NCBI GenBank assembly: GCA_017942025.1
Contig: JAGAVH010000016.1
Location: 124,001-188,000 of the forward strand
Direction: 5' to 3'
Source: Ruminiclostridium sp.
GTDB lineage: Bacteria > Bacillota > Clostridia > Oscillospirales > Ruminococcaceae
DNA: 64,000 nt
Below are positions 1 to 8,012 of the stretch, piece after piece (the stretch's first letter is position 1; each line of letters starts with the position of its first letter). Both the position numbers and the translations under genes were made by a program. The notes under the pieces are model-generated. The model worked only from the letters and a program-made list of their open reading frames with translations, was not told where the DNA came from and ran no database searches.

Positions 1-1193
1 GTGTGGTCTGTGGAAATATAAATAAACTGTGGGAATTCCTTTTTCAGCCTTTCATAAAAATATATGTAACGCCTGTTGTATTCTTCGCCCCAGTTTTCGT
101 TGCCGATTTCAAGATATTTCAGCACTGTAAAAGGATCGGGATGTCCGTTTTCTGCACGCTTTTTGCCCCATTCTGTATCAGCAGGCGCTGTTGCATAAAG
201 AATAGCATGGACAGCATCCTGATAAAACTCCTCAATCAAATCTTCGTCAAAATAATCGGGATTTCTGCCCTGACAGGTCATTCCACAATTAAAAACATAC
301 ATTGCGTCAATGCCTGCATCTTCACAGAATTGCAGATATTCGTGATAGCCAAGACCATTTGTCGTCATATATGACCAGAGAAGCCAGTGAGGTTTTCTTT
401 CCCATACAGGGCCTATGCTGTCTTCAAATCGGTATGCTGTTTCCTTTGAAAAACCTTCTACAATACAACCACCGGGAAAACGCAGAAATGCAGGATTGAG
501 CTTCAAAAGTCTTTCTACAAGTGGCTTTCTTAAACCATTTTCCCTGCCCATATATGTATCTGTTGGGAAAAGTGAAGTAAAACCGATCACTATTGTTTCT
601 GATGACTCAGACTGAATTACAAGTCTTGCGTCACAGTCGGTTGTATCAGATGTGAATACACACTGATATTTTTCATAATCTCCACTTATCGCAAATGTTT
701 TTTCGTCATAGCTTACGCCTTTGGCAGAGCAGATTTTCACAGTAACATTCGCACTGTTTTTCGTCCTTGCAAACATATAGAAACGATACTGTTTATCCTT
801 TTCAACAGGCACACCCATAAATCCATCGTTTGTAATCATACCTCCGTTGAAATTCACCTTAAGGGCACGTTTACGGTTGCTGTTAAGAGTATCTTTGTCA
901 GTCAGCTTCATTTTTGCTCCGTTAAAGCATTCCCATGCAACAACACCTTCGCCTTCATAGCAATCAAAAGAGGATACCCAGCCGGTTTCCGATGTAATCA
1001 GCCTGTTTTTCGGGTCATAGGTACAACCCTCCGGAAGCACACCGTCATCAAAGGCTCTGTTACGCAGAAGTTCGGCATAAAGTCCGCCATCTCCAGCACG
1101 GTTTATGTCTTCAAAAAACAATCCATACAGACTGTTTGATACATCCGTAAGTTTTCTTGCAGTATGAATATTTATGCTATAATGATTGCTCAT
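1..1193 (-). CDS. GH51 alpha-L-arabinofuranosidase (3' end outside window)
   Basis: Seen: the reading frame starts at the ATG at 1193 behind a GGAGAG site and is still open at base 1, giving about 397 residues. The N-terminus contains YGLFFEDI and DGGLYAELLRNRAF, typical of GH51. GNENWG near residue 366 carries the acid/base Glu (E366); the nucleophile lies beyond the window. Known: GH51 enzymes remove alpha-L-arabinofuranosyl side chains from arabinoxylan and arabinan. Short bacterial forms have this Glu near residue 175, so about 190 extra residues precede it. The beta-rich stretch around residues 120-170 suggests the carbohydrate-binding-like insertion of the long AbfA-type enzymes. There is no signal peptide, so it probably acts on imported oligosaccharides in the cytoplasm. 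Confidence 0.93.
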   Translation of the reverse strand, partial: MSNHYSINIHTARKLTDVSNSLYGLFFEDINRAGDGGLYAELLRNRAFDDGVLPEGCTYDPKNRLITSETGWVSSFDCYEGEGVVAWECFNGAKMKLTDKDTLNSNRKRALKVNFNGGMITNDGFMGVPVEKDKQYRFYMFARTKNSANVTVKICSAKGVSYDEKTFAISGDYEKYQCVFTSDTTDCDARLVIQSESSETIVIGFTSLFPTDTYMGRENGLRKPLVERLLKLNPAFLRFPGGCIVEGFSKETAYRFEDSIGPVWERKPHWLLWSYMTTNGLGYHEYLQFCEDAGIDAMYVFNCGMTCQGRNPDYFDEDLIEEFYQDAVHAILYATAPADTEWGKKRAENGHPDPFTVLKYLEIGNENWGEEYNRRYIYFYERLKKEFPQFIYISTDH

Positions 1194-1240
1194 TACACTC
1201 TCTCCGATCCCCGTTTATCAAACGATTTTTTATCTCATAT

Positions 1241-1269
1241 ATTATACCACATTTCGCCATCTATTTCAA
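1241..1269 (-). promoter_or_regulatory. Sigma-A-type promoter of the GH51 gene
   Basis: On the minus strand TTGAAA (1264-1269) and TATAAT (1241-1246) are separated by 17 bases. The leader to the ATG at 1193 contains a small CGTTT-GAT-AAACG hairpin that could be an operator. The rest of the 240-base gap up to 1433 shows nothing else I can name. Confidence 0.7.
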
Positions 1270-1433
1270 TATAGATTCAGAAAGGTTGTCATACCGCCCA
1301 TTTCCACGCTTCTTGCAAACTTCATATTTCCTGATATAATGAACCGAACTCATTTTCGTGTTATTTAATTATTTTGTCTAAACTTTGGGGTTCACTTCAA
1401 ATTTATAATCAAGCAGTTAAAAATACGTTCATC

Positions 1434-2438
1434 TTAAAATATAAACGAGAAGGAGCCGTATATACAAAGCAGGAACGTGAATATAAATCCTATTATAATA
1501 TTCTTTTTATATTTGTAGCCTTTGCTTTTCAGGATAAATCCAACAATGACAGAAGATATCGGAATCGGCAGGAACAAAAAGAACACCCACATATTATTTA
1601 AGACCGTATTGTCATTTTCAGATGGCATCGAAACAGAAAGTGCCAATGCAAAAGAAATCGTAAAAAAGGTTGCTACAAAAAGTACCACCGATAGTATTCT
1701 CCATATATCGATAGGTTTATTTTCTATAACCTTTACAGGATTTGTATACATATGTAAGTACAGAGCAGAATTTTCTTTCAACCCTTCTTTTCTTATGATA
1801 TACGTCTGACCTGAGACTGTCAGAAAAAGCCATTTATCCGTTTGCGATATCTTTTCAATATCAGAAAAATAATACTTTGACATACGTATTTTTTCATTAC
1901 TTCTATACAACGTAATCACAACGTACTCATCAAAAACGCTGTATTCATACGTAGTTTCAGACATCTGTCTTAAAACGTTTCTCCAAGCGTTATTAAAAGA
2001 ATAAAAACCTTTAAGCAAAACGATAAGACTTGTTAAAAACGTTCCGACAGAAAACGCCATCATAATTCCATTATCAGCGGCACCAACAGACATAATGATA
2101 AGCAATCCTGCCAGCGCAAGTGAAATAACCTGATTTTTTAAATTAATATTGTTTTGCAACCGACGAATTGCGTTTAATTCGTCTACCGAAAAATTTTGTC
2201 TGTAACTCTCATTCGGTGTATTTTCTTCTACTAACGTTGTATCTTCAAAACCAAGTATTTCATCAATAGAAATGCCAAATATTTCTTTTAAACGAATCAG
2301 ATTATCTATGGTAGGAACTGTCTGATTTTTCTCCCAAAGACTTATTGTCTGTCTGCTGAGCAATAGTTTCTTCCCTAACTCTTCTTGGGACAGCCCCAAC
2401 TCTTTTCTGTGCTTTTGAATGTTTTCTCCGATTGTCAC
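1434..2438 (-). CDS. XRE-family regulator with membrane-spanning C-terminus
   Basis: The N-terminal 60 residues form a Cro/CI-type helix-turn-helix (SQEELGKKLLLSRQTISLWE). An acidic linker follows, then two adjacent hydrophobic segments, a beta-rich part resembling the YcxB/PH-like domain (IIRKEGL), and three C-terminal hydrophobic segments. It is therefore probably a membrane-tethered DNA-binding protein; the signal and targets are unknown. Start choice: an ATG exists at 2465, but the -10 box TATAAT lies at 2466-2471, so that ATG falls upstream of the expected transcription start. The GTG at 2438 has a GGGGGAG site six bases ahead, giving about 334 residues. It is transcribed away from the orphan gene at 2553. 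Confidence 0.8.
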   Translation of the reverse strand: MTIGENIQKHRKELGLSQEELGKKLLLSRQTISLWEKNQTVPTIDNLIRLKEIFGISIDEILGFEDTTLVEENTPNESYRQNFSVDELNAIRRLQNNINLKNQVISLALAGLLIIMSVGAADNGIMMAFSVGTFLTSLIVLLKGFYSFNNAWRNVLRQMSETTYEYSVFDEYVVITLYRSNEKIRMSKYYFSDIEKISQTDKWLFLTVSGQTYIIRKEGLKENSALYLHMYTNPVKVIENKPIDIWRILSVVLFVATFFTISFALALSVSMPSENDNTVLNNMWVFFLFLPIPISSVIVGFILKSKGYKYKKNIIIGFIFTFLLCIYGSFSFIF

Positions 2439-2465
2439 AGGTATCTCCCCCTTCTTTGCATTCAT

Positions 2466-2471
2466 ATTATA
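2466..2471 (-). promoter_or_regulatory. -10 box of the membrane XRE regulator
   Basis: TATAAT on the minus strand, with no good -35 at 17 bases (TTTCTT only). It places transcription start near 2459, which excludes the ATG at 2465 as start codon and supports the downstream GTG. Confidence 0.5.
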
Positions 2472-2552
2472 TCAGATACAGACAAAAAAAGAAAGAAGTT
2501 ATTACTTGCATATGTCAAGCAGGACTTTACAATAAGTATTTATACGTTATAA

Positions 2553-2996
2553 TTACGTTAAATCTATCGTTGAATACCCTGCAGCATTCAGTTTTCTTTC
2601 TATTGAGTAGAATTCAGAAAAATCTTTTGAATACGCATTCCATCCAATTTTAGCCAAGAACTCTTTTATTCTGGTTACTTTAGTAATTCTGCAGAATCGG
2701 ATATGATGATTATCGGTGAAAAATTCATAAAAACCGATTGGTCTTACAGCACACCTTCCACCAACGCCCTTAACCTTTCTATCCGGGGAAGCGTCAGTTG
2801 ATATTCCAAAAGCGGAATTGAAATTTCCTGCGCATTCCTCAAGACATATCTTTTGGCATTTTCCATCGTTATCTTTAAAAGAAATTTCTGTTTTGTTTAT
2901 TCCTGTTATATTCTTAAAAGGTATTTTAATTACCGTATCATCGCATTCAATATGATATTTTTCTTCAATAACTTTAAAGTATTCTTGCTTATTCAT
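2553..2996 (-). CDS. Hypothetical protein, 147 residues
   Basis: I do not recognise this family. The frame extends upstream to 3077, but the ATG at 2996 follows an AAGGGTGG ribosome site with proper spacing, so the true protein begins MNKQEYFKVIEEKYHI. It is soluble, has alternating hydrophobic strands in the first half (IKIPFKNITGI), a glycine/arginine motif (VKGVGGRCAVRP) near residue 80 and an amphipathic C-terminus. No signal peptide or membrane segment is visible. It sits alone between the XRE regulator and the divergent tRNA promoter. The clean ribosome site suggests a real gene. Confidence 0.65.
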   Translation of the reverse strand: MNKQEYFKVIEEKYHIECDDTVIKIPFKNITGINKTEISFKDNDGKCQKICLEECAGNFNSAFGISTDASPDRKVKGVGGRCAVRPIGFYEFFTDNHHIRFCRITKVTRIKEFLAKIGWNAYSKDFSEFYSIERKLNAAGYSTIDLT

Positions 2997-3148
2997 ATAA
3001 TACCACCCTTCTTTAAAACAATTATATCGCAAACCCGACTGTTTGTAAAGAAAAAACATGCTTCTTATAAAACACAAATGAATATTTCCTGCGTTTCAGC
3101 ATATATTTTAAGTATGAAAAGAAATTAAAAATATTTTCTAAAAAACTA

Positions 3149-3177
3149 TTGACAAATTCAATTCTACGTGATATAAT
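3149..3177 (+). promoter_or_regulatory. Promoter of the initiator tRNA gene
   Basis: Consensus TTGACA (3149-3154), 17-base spacer and TATAAT (3172-3177). The tRNA begins 31 bases past the -10, as expected for a stable RNA with a short 5' leader. Confidence 0.85.
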
Positions 3178-3207
3178 ATATAAGCACTCATACAGAGGCA
3201 TTAATAT

Positions 3208-3282
<75 letters not shown>

Positions 3283-3332
3283 AAAAACCGACCCTAATTG
3301 ATACAACCGTGTCATTTAGGGTCGGTTTTTTT
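3283..3332 (+). terminator. Rho-independent terminator of tRNA-fMet
   Basis: Perfect inverted repeat AACCGACCCTAA / TTAGGGTCGGTT with an 18-base loop, followed by a T run, starting immediately after the tRNA CCA. Confidence 0.92.
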
Positions 3333-3454
3333 ATAATAGCAGGTTGAAAGAATGATGAAAATATGGTATTCTATTGGCACAGCAATCTATGTCCCACTTT
3401 TACTCCATTGGGTATGTTATAGTGAAAACGCAAAAATTTAAAAGGAGCGATAGT

Positions 3455-3737
3455 ATGGATATTGAGAAATTATACGATGCATGGGCAGAGCAAACAGAAA
3501 AAAGAAACGCGTACAAATTTGCTGTTAAGAGATTTGCTTAGACACTTTTGCTGAATTGGTGAAGGGTACATTTGAGGCTCTCAAACTTGTCAAGAATCAA
3601 TATCTTTATAATGTAGCTTACCCGGAAGATCCTTATTTGGTTTTTGATTATTTGCATTTAATTGCAGAGCTTTCCCAGTACACAAAGGCGATTTCAGCGA
3701 AGTGATGAAACTGGCCAAAGAACTTGCAGCGGTTTAA
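3455..3737 (+). pseudogene. Small helical protein gene with two frameshifts
   Basis: A strong AAAGGAG site precedes the ATG at 3455, and frame one reads 28 codons ending AYKFAVKRFA before a TAG at 3539. The next frame continues at once from 3538 (LDTFAELVKGTFEALKLVK...) through LVFDYLHLIAELSQYTK. The third frame takes over at about 3687 (GDFSEVMKLAKELAAV) and ends at TAA 3737. Each step is minus one, consistent with two single-base deletions in an original protein of about 94 residues. No slippery heptamer is visible, so programmed frameshifting is unlikely. I do not recognise the family. It ends 20 bases before the EVE/nuclease-like gene and may once have been its partner. Confidence 0.65.
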
Positions 3738-3757
3738 CGAATGTAGGAGGTATGATT

Positions 3758-4654
3758 ATGGATCATATTACAAGAATCCATTTAAAAACCAGCGGTATAA
3801 GCAGAGAGAAATTGATAGAATACTGTTTGCACGGAAATGCCCAATGTATTGCCATAGGCTGGAGTGGTGCATTCGAAGTGAATCCGGCGATCAGTTCTTA
3901 CGAAGAGTATTATGTGGCCGTGAAACATAGATATCAAAAAAGAATGGATCATGCACATAATGTTTTTTGGGCCGCCAAGGAAAATGATCTGTTTTGGACA
4001 AGAGATCTGAATGGAACTTATTGGATTTGCAGGGCAAAAGGACACGCACAGCCTTTGTATCTGCCTGAAATGGATATAGGTGCAATCATACCGGTCGAAG
4101 CATATAAATACGGGTTGGAGGTTCCTGGACAAATCAAGGCTTCTTTTAATCGTCCTCGAGGCGGAACTTGTCATGATATCTATGAGCCGGAAATAGTTGA
4201 ATTTTCAAAAAAAGTCTATAACGAGTTGTCTCAAACAGCAACATATTTGGTCAGTGAATCAAAAAGCAATCTGCTGAGCAATTTGCCCGACTTTGAATTG
4301 GAAGAATTGGTTATTTCCTATATCCAGTTAAAAGAAGGGTACTATCTGTTGTCGAATTCTATTGCAGCGAAATCAACAACCATAAAAATTGAATGTGAGT
4401 TTATTCATAGGAATAAGAATAAGCTTAAAAAGGCAGTTGTTCAAGTAAAAGGCGGAAGAAAGAAACAGATAGATGCGTTAGACTATAAAGAGTTTGACGA
4501 TGATGGATATGTTGTGTATTTATTTGCGCCATCTGTGACAAATACCGATAAACTACAAAACTGCATTGTTATTACGCATGATGACCTGCTTTCTTTTTAC
4601 CGAGAATATAAAAAAATTTTACCAGACTCCATTACACGATGGGAAACACTGTAA
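3758..4654 (+). CDS. EVE/PUA-like plus PD-(D/E)xK-like protein, candidate modification-dependent restriction factor
   Basis: 298 residues. Start: AGGAGG is seven bases before the ATG at 3758; the ATG at 3752 is too close and the longer upstream frame lacks a ribosome site. Seen: residues 1-150 carry AIGWSG (32-37), ENDLFWTRDLNGTYWICRAKG (75-95) and VPGQIKASFNRP, resembling the EVE/PUA-like fold that reads modified bases. Residues 178-260 have ELEELVISYIQ, IECEF and VVQVKGG (Q229-V-K231), resembling a PD-(D/E)xK nuclease core in its QxK form. Inference: a modified-DNA or RNA sensor joined to a nuclease, as in type IV restriction systems. No methylase or helicase is adjacent. The fold assignments rest on motif reading only. 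Confidence 0.6.
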   Translation: MDHITRIHLKTSGISREKLIEYCLHGNAQCIAIGWSGAFEVNPAISSYEEYYVAVKHRYQKRMDHAHNVFWAAKENDLFWTRDLNGTYWICRAKGHAQPLYLPEMDIGAIIPVEAYKYGLEVPGQIKASFNRPRGGTCHDIYEPEIVEFSKKVYNELSQTATYLVSESKSNLLSNLPDFELEELVISYIQLKEGYYLLSNSIAAKSTTIKIECEFIHRNKNKLKKAVVQVKGGRKKQIDALDYKEFDDDGYVVYLFAPSVTNTDKLQNCIVITHDDLLSFYREYKKILPDSITRWETL

Positions 4655-4692
4655 TATACATATGCACGTCCATTAAGAAAGAACATTTTAAT

Positions 4693-4743
4693 AAATGCAA
4701 CGCAATTCTGAAAATGCAACGCTCCGCCACCTTGCGTTGCATT
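4693..4743. repeat. Short direct and inverted repeats of AATGCAACGC
   Basis: Two direct copies of AATGCAACGC (4694-4703 and 4713-4722) and one inverted copy GCGTTGCATT (4734-4743) lie just after the EVE/nuclease-like gene. Either direct copy can pair with the inverted one, giving alternative hairpins. No transposase or target duplication is visible. Confidence 0.5.
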
Positions 4744-4769
4744 GTATCAAAGTTAAACGCTGTTGCCAG

Positions 4770-4805
4770 AAAAACAAGCAACCGTTCGGTTGCTTGTTTT
4801 TATTT
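4770..4805 (+). terminator. Terminator downstream of the EVE/nuclease-like gene
   Basis: AAAACAAGCAACCG and its complement flank a tight TTCG tetraloop, followed by a T-rich tract. It is a strong intrinsic terminator for the plus-strand pair and could also act in the other direction. Confidence 0.88.
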
Positions 4806-4825
4806 TGCAAAATCTGAAATAGTAG

Positions 4826-4857
4826 TCCCACCACAATTTCTATAAATCGTGGTGGGA
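4826..4857 (-). terminator. Inverted repeat at the 3' side of the antiporter gene
   Basis: TCCCACCAC (4826-4834) pairs with GTGGTGGGA (4849-4857) around a 14-base AT-rich loop. No strong T run follows on the minus strand, so it is a weak terminator or a 3' stabilising hairpin between convergent units. Confidence 0.4.
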
Positions 4858-4864
4858 TTTACAT

Positions 4865-6091
4865 TTATCCATCATCCTGAACATCATTTTTATACCGTCT
4901 TAACCAATACCCTGCTATAGTAGAGGAAAGCATTGTTGTCAGAATAAGAACTGTGAAAAATTCTATACTGATGATATTATAGGCAAAGGCTGTAGTTGCC
5001 AGGACTATCCCAGGTCCCCCTCTGGCGTTCATAGTAATACCAAGACTGATTGCAGTTTTCTTTTTCAGCTTACTGAATAACATTACTCCTGTAGTACCGA
5101 TAAATTCCAGACCGAATGCAATCATAAAGAATAAACCGAATCGTAACAGAGAGAAATTATGTATTACATCCAGCTGAATTCCCACAAGCGCAAAGTATAT
5201 AGGAACGAATAAAGCAAAGGAAAAATCCTTGATTTTTTCCATCTCGTTGCAGGGCTTCGGCAATATGGATTTCATGAGATACCCGCCTATAAAAGCCGAA
5301 TACATTATATTTATATTCAGCTTAAAAAGCAGATAAATGACAAAGAAGGATACTAAAAAACTGATAGGAAGAACATTTTTACTTATAACAATATTAAGCT
5401 TTCTGATAAGTCGTTCTAAAAGCTTGACAGCAACGAGTAATCCGATAGTGATAAAAGTAGTTATAAGAAAGCTCAATAAATCAAATGTTCCTGTTTCTAC
5501 AAGACTGATTGCGAGATTCAGTAAAATCCATAGGCATAAGTCCTGTAACGTTGATACGGTTAAAACCATATTCGAGAATTTGGTATTCATCATACCGATG
5601 TCAAAGAAAATCTTTGAAATTACAGGAATAGAGGTAATTGCTACGGCAATAACAAATACTAAAATATATGCGGTACGGTTCCCTGCCGTTCCAATGAAGG
5701 CATCCTGAAACAGAGTCGGGAACAGAAGTCCCGATAACATTGGTATAATAGTAGCCCCGAAAAACAACAATCCATAATTTTTGACATTGTTTTTTGTTAT
5801 ACTGATATTTGTATTAAACCCTGATGAAAACATCAGAAAAACAAGTCCCAGTTGATAAAAGATATTAAGTACCTTGCCTTCTTCTGCGTATCCGTTGAAT
5901 ACAGAATTAAATAAATCAGGGAAAAAATATCCTATACAACTGCCACCAAGTATCATTCCACCGAAAATCTCACCTACAACCTTCGGTGCTTTAATAAATT
6001 CGAATAGCTTTCCGCCTAAAAAAGAAAATAAAAGCAGAAGAAATAATGCTAGAAAAGTAAGACTTATTTCATTCGTTGTAAGTGTTTGCAT
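4865..6091 (-). CDS. Cation:proton antiporter, CPA2 family
   Basis: 408 residues with about twelve hydrophobic segments from residue 10 onward. Characteristic motifs are PKVVGEIFGGMILG near residue 36, ITSIPVISKIFFDIGMM near residue 155 and NARGGPGIVLA near residue 358. These fit the Na+/H+ or K+/H+ exchanger domain of the CPA2 (KefB/NapA) group. There is no C-terminal nucleotide-binding RCK domain, so it is the short form. The start is supported by AGGTAGGAG upstream of the ATG at 6091. The transported cation cannot be deduced. It is a single gene between the convergent plus-strand island and the hisS terminator. Confidence 0.88.
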   Translation of the reverse strand: MQTLTTNEISLTFLALFLLLLFSFLGGKLFEFIKAPKVVGEIFGGMILGGSCIGYFFPDLFNSVFNGYAEEGKVLNIFYQLGLVFLMFSSGFNTNISITKNNVKNYGLLFFGATIIPMLSGLLFPTLFQDAFIGTAGNRTAYILVFVIAVAITSIPVISKIFFDIGMMNTKFSNMVLTVSTLQDLCLWILLNLAISLVETGTFDLLSFLITTFITIGLLVAVKLLERLIRKLNIVISKNVLPISFLVSFFVIYLLFKLNINIMYSAFIGGYLMKSILPKPCNEMEKIKDFSFALFVPIYFALVGIQLDVIHNFSLLRFGLFFMIAFGLEFIGTTGVMLFSKLKKKTAISLGITMNARGGPGIVLATTAFAYNIISIEFFTVLILTTMLSSTIAGYWLRRYKNDVQDDG

Positions 6092-6178
6092 GTACTCCTA
6101 CCTTTCGTTTACCTGAAATCGTATTTTCCGTTACATATAGCCGCTTCATCGATAAATCGTCAAAAATCTCTTATTTGC

Positions 6179-6212
6179 TAAAAAAGAACTACTTCTCAGC
6201 AGTTCTTTTTCC
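6179..6212 (-). terminator. Terminator after hisS
   Basis: AAAAAGAACTACT (6181-6193) and AGCAGTTCTTTTT (6199-6211) form a near-perfect hairpin flanked by A and T runs. It lies 11 bases after the hisS stop and would work in both directions. Confidence 0.82.
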
Positions 6213-6222
6213 TTTATAATTA

Positions 6223-7503
6223 TCAGACTATATCCATTACAAGAGTGTTCAGTCTTTCAGCAAAATTATCATCAAGTGCAACAACGGTTTCTGTTCCATC
6301 TGACATTCTCTTGAGCTTTGCTGACTTGTTAGCCATTTCATCGCCACCTATTACCATGCAATAAGTAGCATTTATCTTGTTGGCGTACTTCATCTGAGCC
6401 TTGAAGCTTCTACCTGACACATCGCACTCAGCCCAGAATCCAAATTCACGAAGCTGCTTTACAAGCTTCATTGCATAGATATTAGTTTCATCGTCGAAGG
6501 ACGCGATATAAAGATCGCACTTCTTTTCAGGAAGAAACTGAAGCCCTTGATTCTCCATTACCATAATAATTCTTTCAAGTCCCATACCAAAACCAAGACC
6601 TGCAGTAGCATTACCGCCTATTTCTTCTACAAGACCGTTATATCTGCCACCTGCACATACAGCACCCTGTGAACCAATTTCATTTGAAATAAACTCGAAA
6701 ACCGTATTTGTGTAATAGTCAAGACCTCTTACGATAAGAGGATTTATCTTATACTCAATATTAAGAGCATCCAGTCTTTTCTTTACGCTTTCAAAGTGTT
6801 CCTTACATTCATCACAGATGAAATCAAGAATAGTAGGAGCATTATCCTTAAAACTACTACAGATTTCACTCTTACAGTCAAGAAGACGCATTGGGTTTCT
6901 GTCAAGTCTTTCGAGGCAAGTGCCGCAAAGCTGGTCCTTATACTGTGAATAGTATTCTTTAAGAGCCTTGTGATACTCAGCACGGCATTTCGGACAACCT
7001 ATGCTATTGATTTCCAGGGAAATGTTCTTTATACCAAGAGTTTTTATAACATCATTCGCAAGAGCTATAACCTCCGCATCCGCTGACGGTGCATATGCCC
7101 CAAGCACCTCTATGCCAAACTGATTGAATTCACGGAGTCTGCCGCTCTGGGGGGCTTCATATCTGAAGCAACGAGTAAAGTAGTAGGTCTTTAAAGGTAA
7201 AGCGTCATTTAAAAGTCCGTTTTCTATGGAAGAACGTACCATACCTGCGGTACCCTCAGGCTTCAATGTAATGCTTCTTCCCTTCTTGTCGTTGAATGTA
7301 TACATTTCCTTCTGCACAACATCAGTGGTTCCACCAACACCACGCTGGAAAAGTTCTGTGTGCTCAAAGGTAGGTGTACGAATTTCCTTGCAGCCATAAA
7401 CCTCAGCAATCTGCTTTGCCACCTGCTCTACCGTGTGCCATTTATATATATCTTTAGGCAGTTTATCTTCTGTACCACGGGGTTTTTTTGTTACTAATTC
7501 CAT
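6223..7503 (-). CDS. hisS: Histidyl-tRNA synthetase
   Basis: 426 residues, normal for bacterial HisRS. Seen: the N-terminal KKPRGTEDKLP signature, class II motif 2 (RCFRYEAPQSGRLREF), the histidine-binding LVRGLDYYTNTVFEF, motif 3 region GLGFGMGLERI, and a C-terminal anticodon-binding domain (about residues 330-420). An extra CxxC pair around residues 168-196 resembles the zinc-like knuckle found in some Firmicute enzymes. It charges tRNA-His in the cytoplasm. Upstream lies only 67 bases containing a terminator, with no T-box-like leader, so it depends on readthrough or a promoter I could not define. Confidence 0.97.
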   Translation of the reverse strand: MELVTKKPRGTEDKLPKDIYKWHTVEQVAKQIAEVYGCKEIRTPTFEHTELFQRGVGGTTDVVQKEMYTFNDKKGRSITLKPEGTAGMVRSSIENGLLNDALPLKTYYFTRCFRYEAPQSGRLREFNQFGIEVLGAYAPSADAEVIALANDVIKTLGIKNISLEINSIGCPKCRAEYHKALKEYYSQYKDQLCGTCLERLDRNPMRLLDCKSEICSSFKDNAPTILDFICDECKEHFESVKKRLDALNIEYKINPLIVRGLDYYTNTVFEFISNEIGSQGAVCAGGRYNGLVEEIGGNATAGLGFGMGLERIIMVMENQGLQFLPEKKCDLYIASFDDETNIYAMKLVKQLREFGFWAECDVSGRSFKAQMKYANKINATYCMVIGGDEMANKSAKLKRMSDGTETVVALDDNFAERLNTLVMDIV

Positions 7504-7527
7504 TTTCTTTTATTCCTTTCATTTTTC

Positions 7528-7560
7528 AAAACAAAACAGGCGTACCGAAGCACGCCTGTA
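7528..7560 (-). terminator. Terminator at the end of the mre operon (after mgsA)
   Basis: On the minus strand ACAGGCGT and ACGCCTGT pair around GCTTCGGT, followed by TTTTGTTTTG. It separates mgsA from hisS. Confidence 0.85.
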
Positions 7561-7570
7561 AATTACAAAA

Positions 7571-7969
7571 TTAACCTCTGACAATTTCACGCCAATCAAG
7601 GTCACCGCGTTCAAGCGCATGAATAAGTGCCTCTGCAGTTGCTATATTTGTAGCAAGAGGAATGTTATGTACATCGCACAAACGCAGGAGATTCATCTCG
7701 TTAGGTTCATATGATTTTGCATTTAAAGGGTCACGGAAGAATATCAGGACGTCTATTTCATTGCAGGAAATACGTGCAGAAATCTGCTGATCTCCACCCT
7801 GGGCGCCGCTTAAATAGCGCTGAATATGAAGACCTGTAGCTTCTGAAACAAGCTTTCCTGTTGTTCCTGTAGCACATAAGTTATGTCGACTTAATATACC
7901 ACAGTATGCAATACAGAACTGTACCATCAGTTCCTTTTTAGAGTCGTGTGCAATTATTGCAATATTCAT
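7571..7969 (-). CDS. mgsA: Methylglyoxal synthase
   Basis: 132 residues. Seen: HDSKKELM at the start with H8, the phosphate-binding GTTGKL loop, [14 protein letters not shown] with catalytic Asp60, and FFRDPL with Asp80. It converts dihydroxyacetone phosphate to methylglyoxal and phosphate, a bypass used when phosphorylated sugars accumulate. The usual SGP before the GGDQQ motif is SGA here, a mild deviation. It is the last gene of the mre operon, 43 bases after the MinD-like gene, an arrangement common in Clostridia and probably not functionally linked to cell shape. Confidence 0.93.
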   Translation of the reverse strand: MNIAIIAHDSKKELMVQFCIAYCGILSRHNLCATGTTGKLVSEATGLHIQRYLSGAQGGDQQISARISCNEIDVLIFFRDPLNAKSYEPNEMNLLRLCDVHNIPLATNIATAEALIHALERGDLDWREIVRG

Positions 7970-8012
7970 AATTTAACCTCTTCAGATGAATTTCATTTAT
8001 GCTTTATTTTTA

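Noticed and set aside
3455-3737. Programmed minus-one frameshifting in the small broken gene
   Set aside because: No slippery heptamer at either junction, and two separate shifts are needed.
3283-4865. Integrative element using tRNA-fMet as attachment site
   Set aside because: No integrase and no repeat of the tRNA 3' end downstream of the nuclease-like gene.
7504-7570. T-box leader controlling hisS
   Set aside because: Only 67 bases separate hisS from mgsA, most of it a terminator; no T-box sequence or specifier stem fits.
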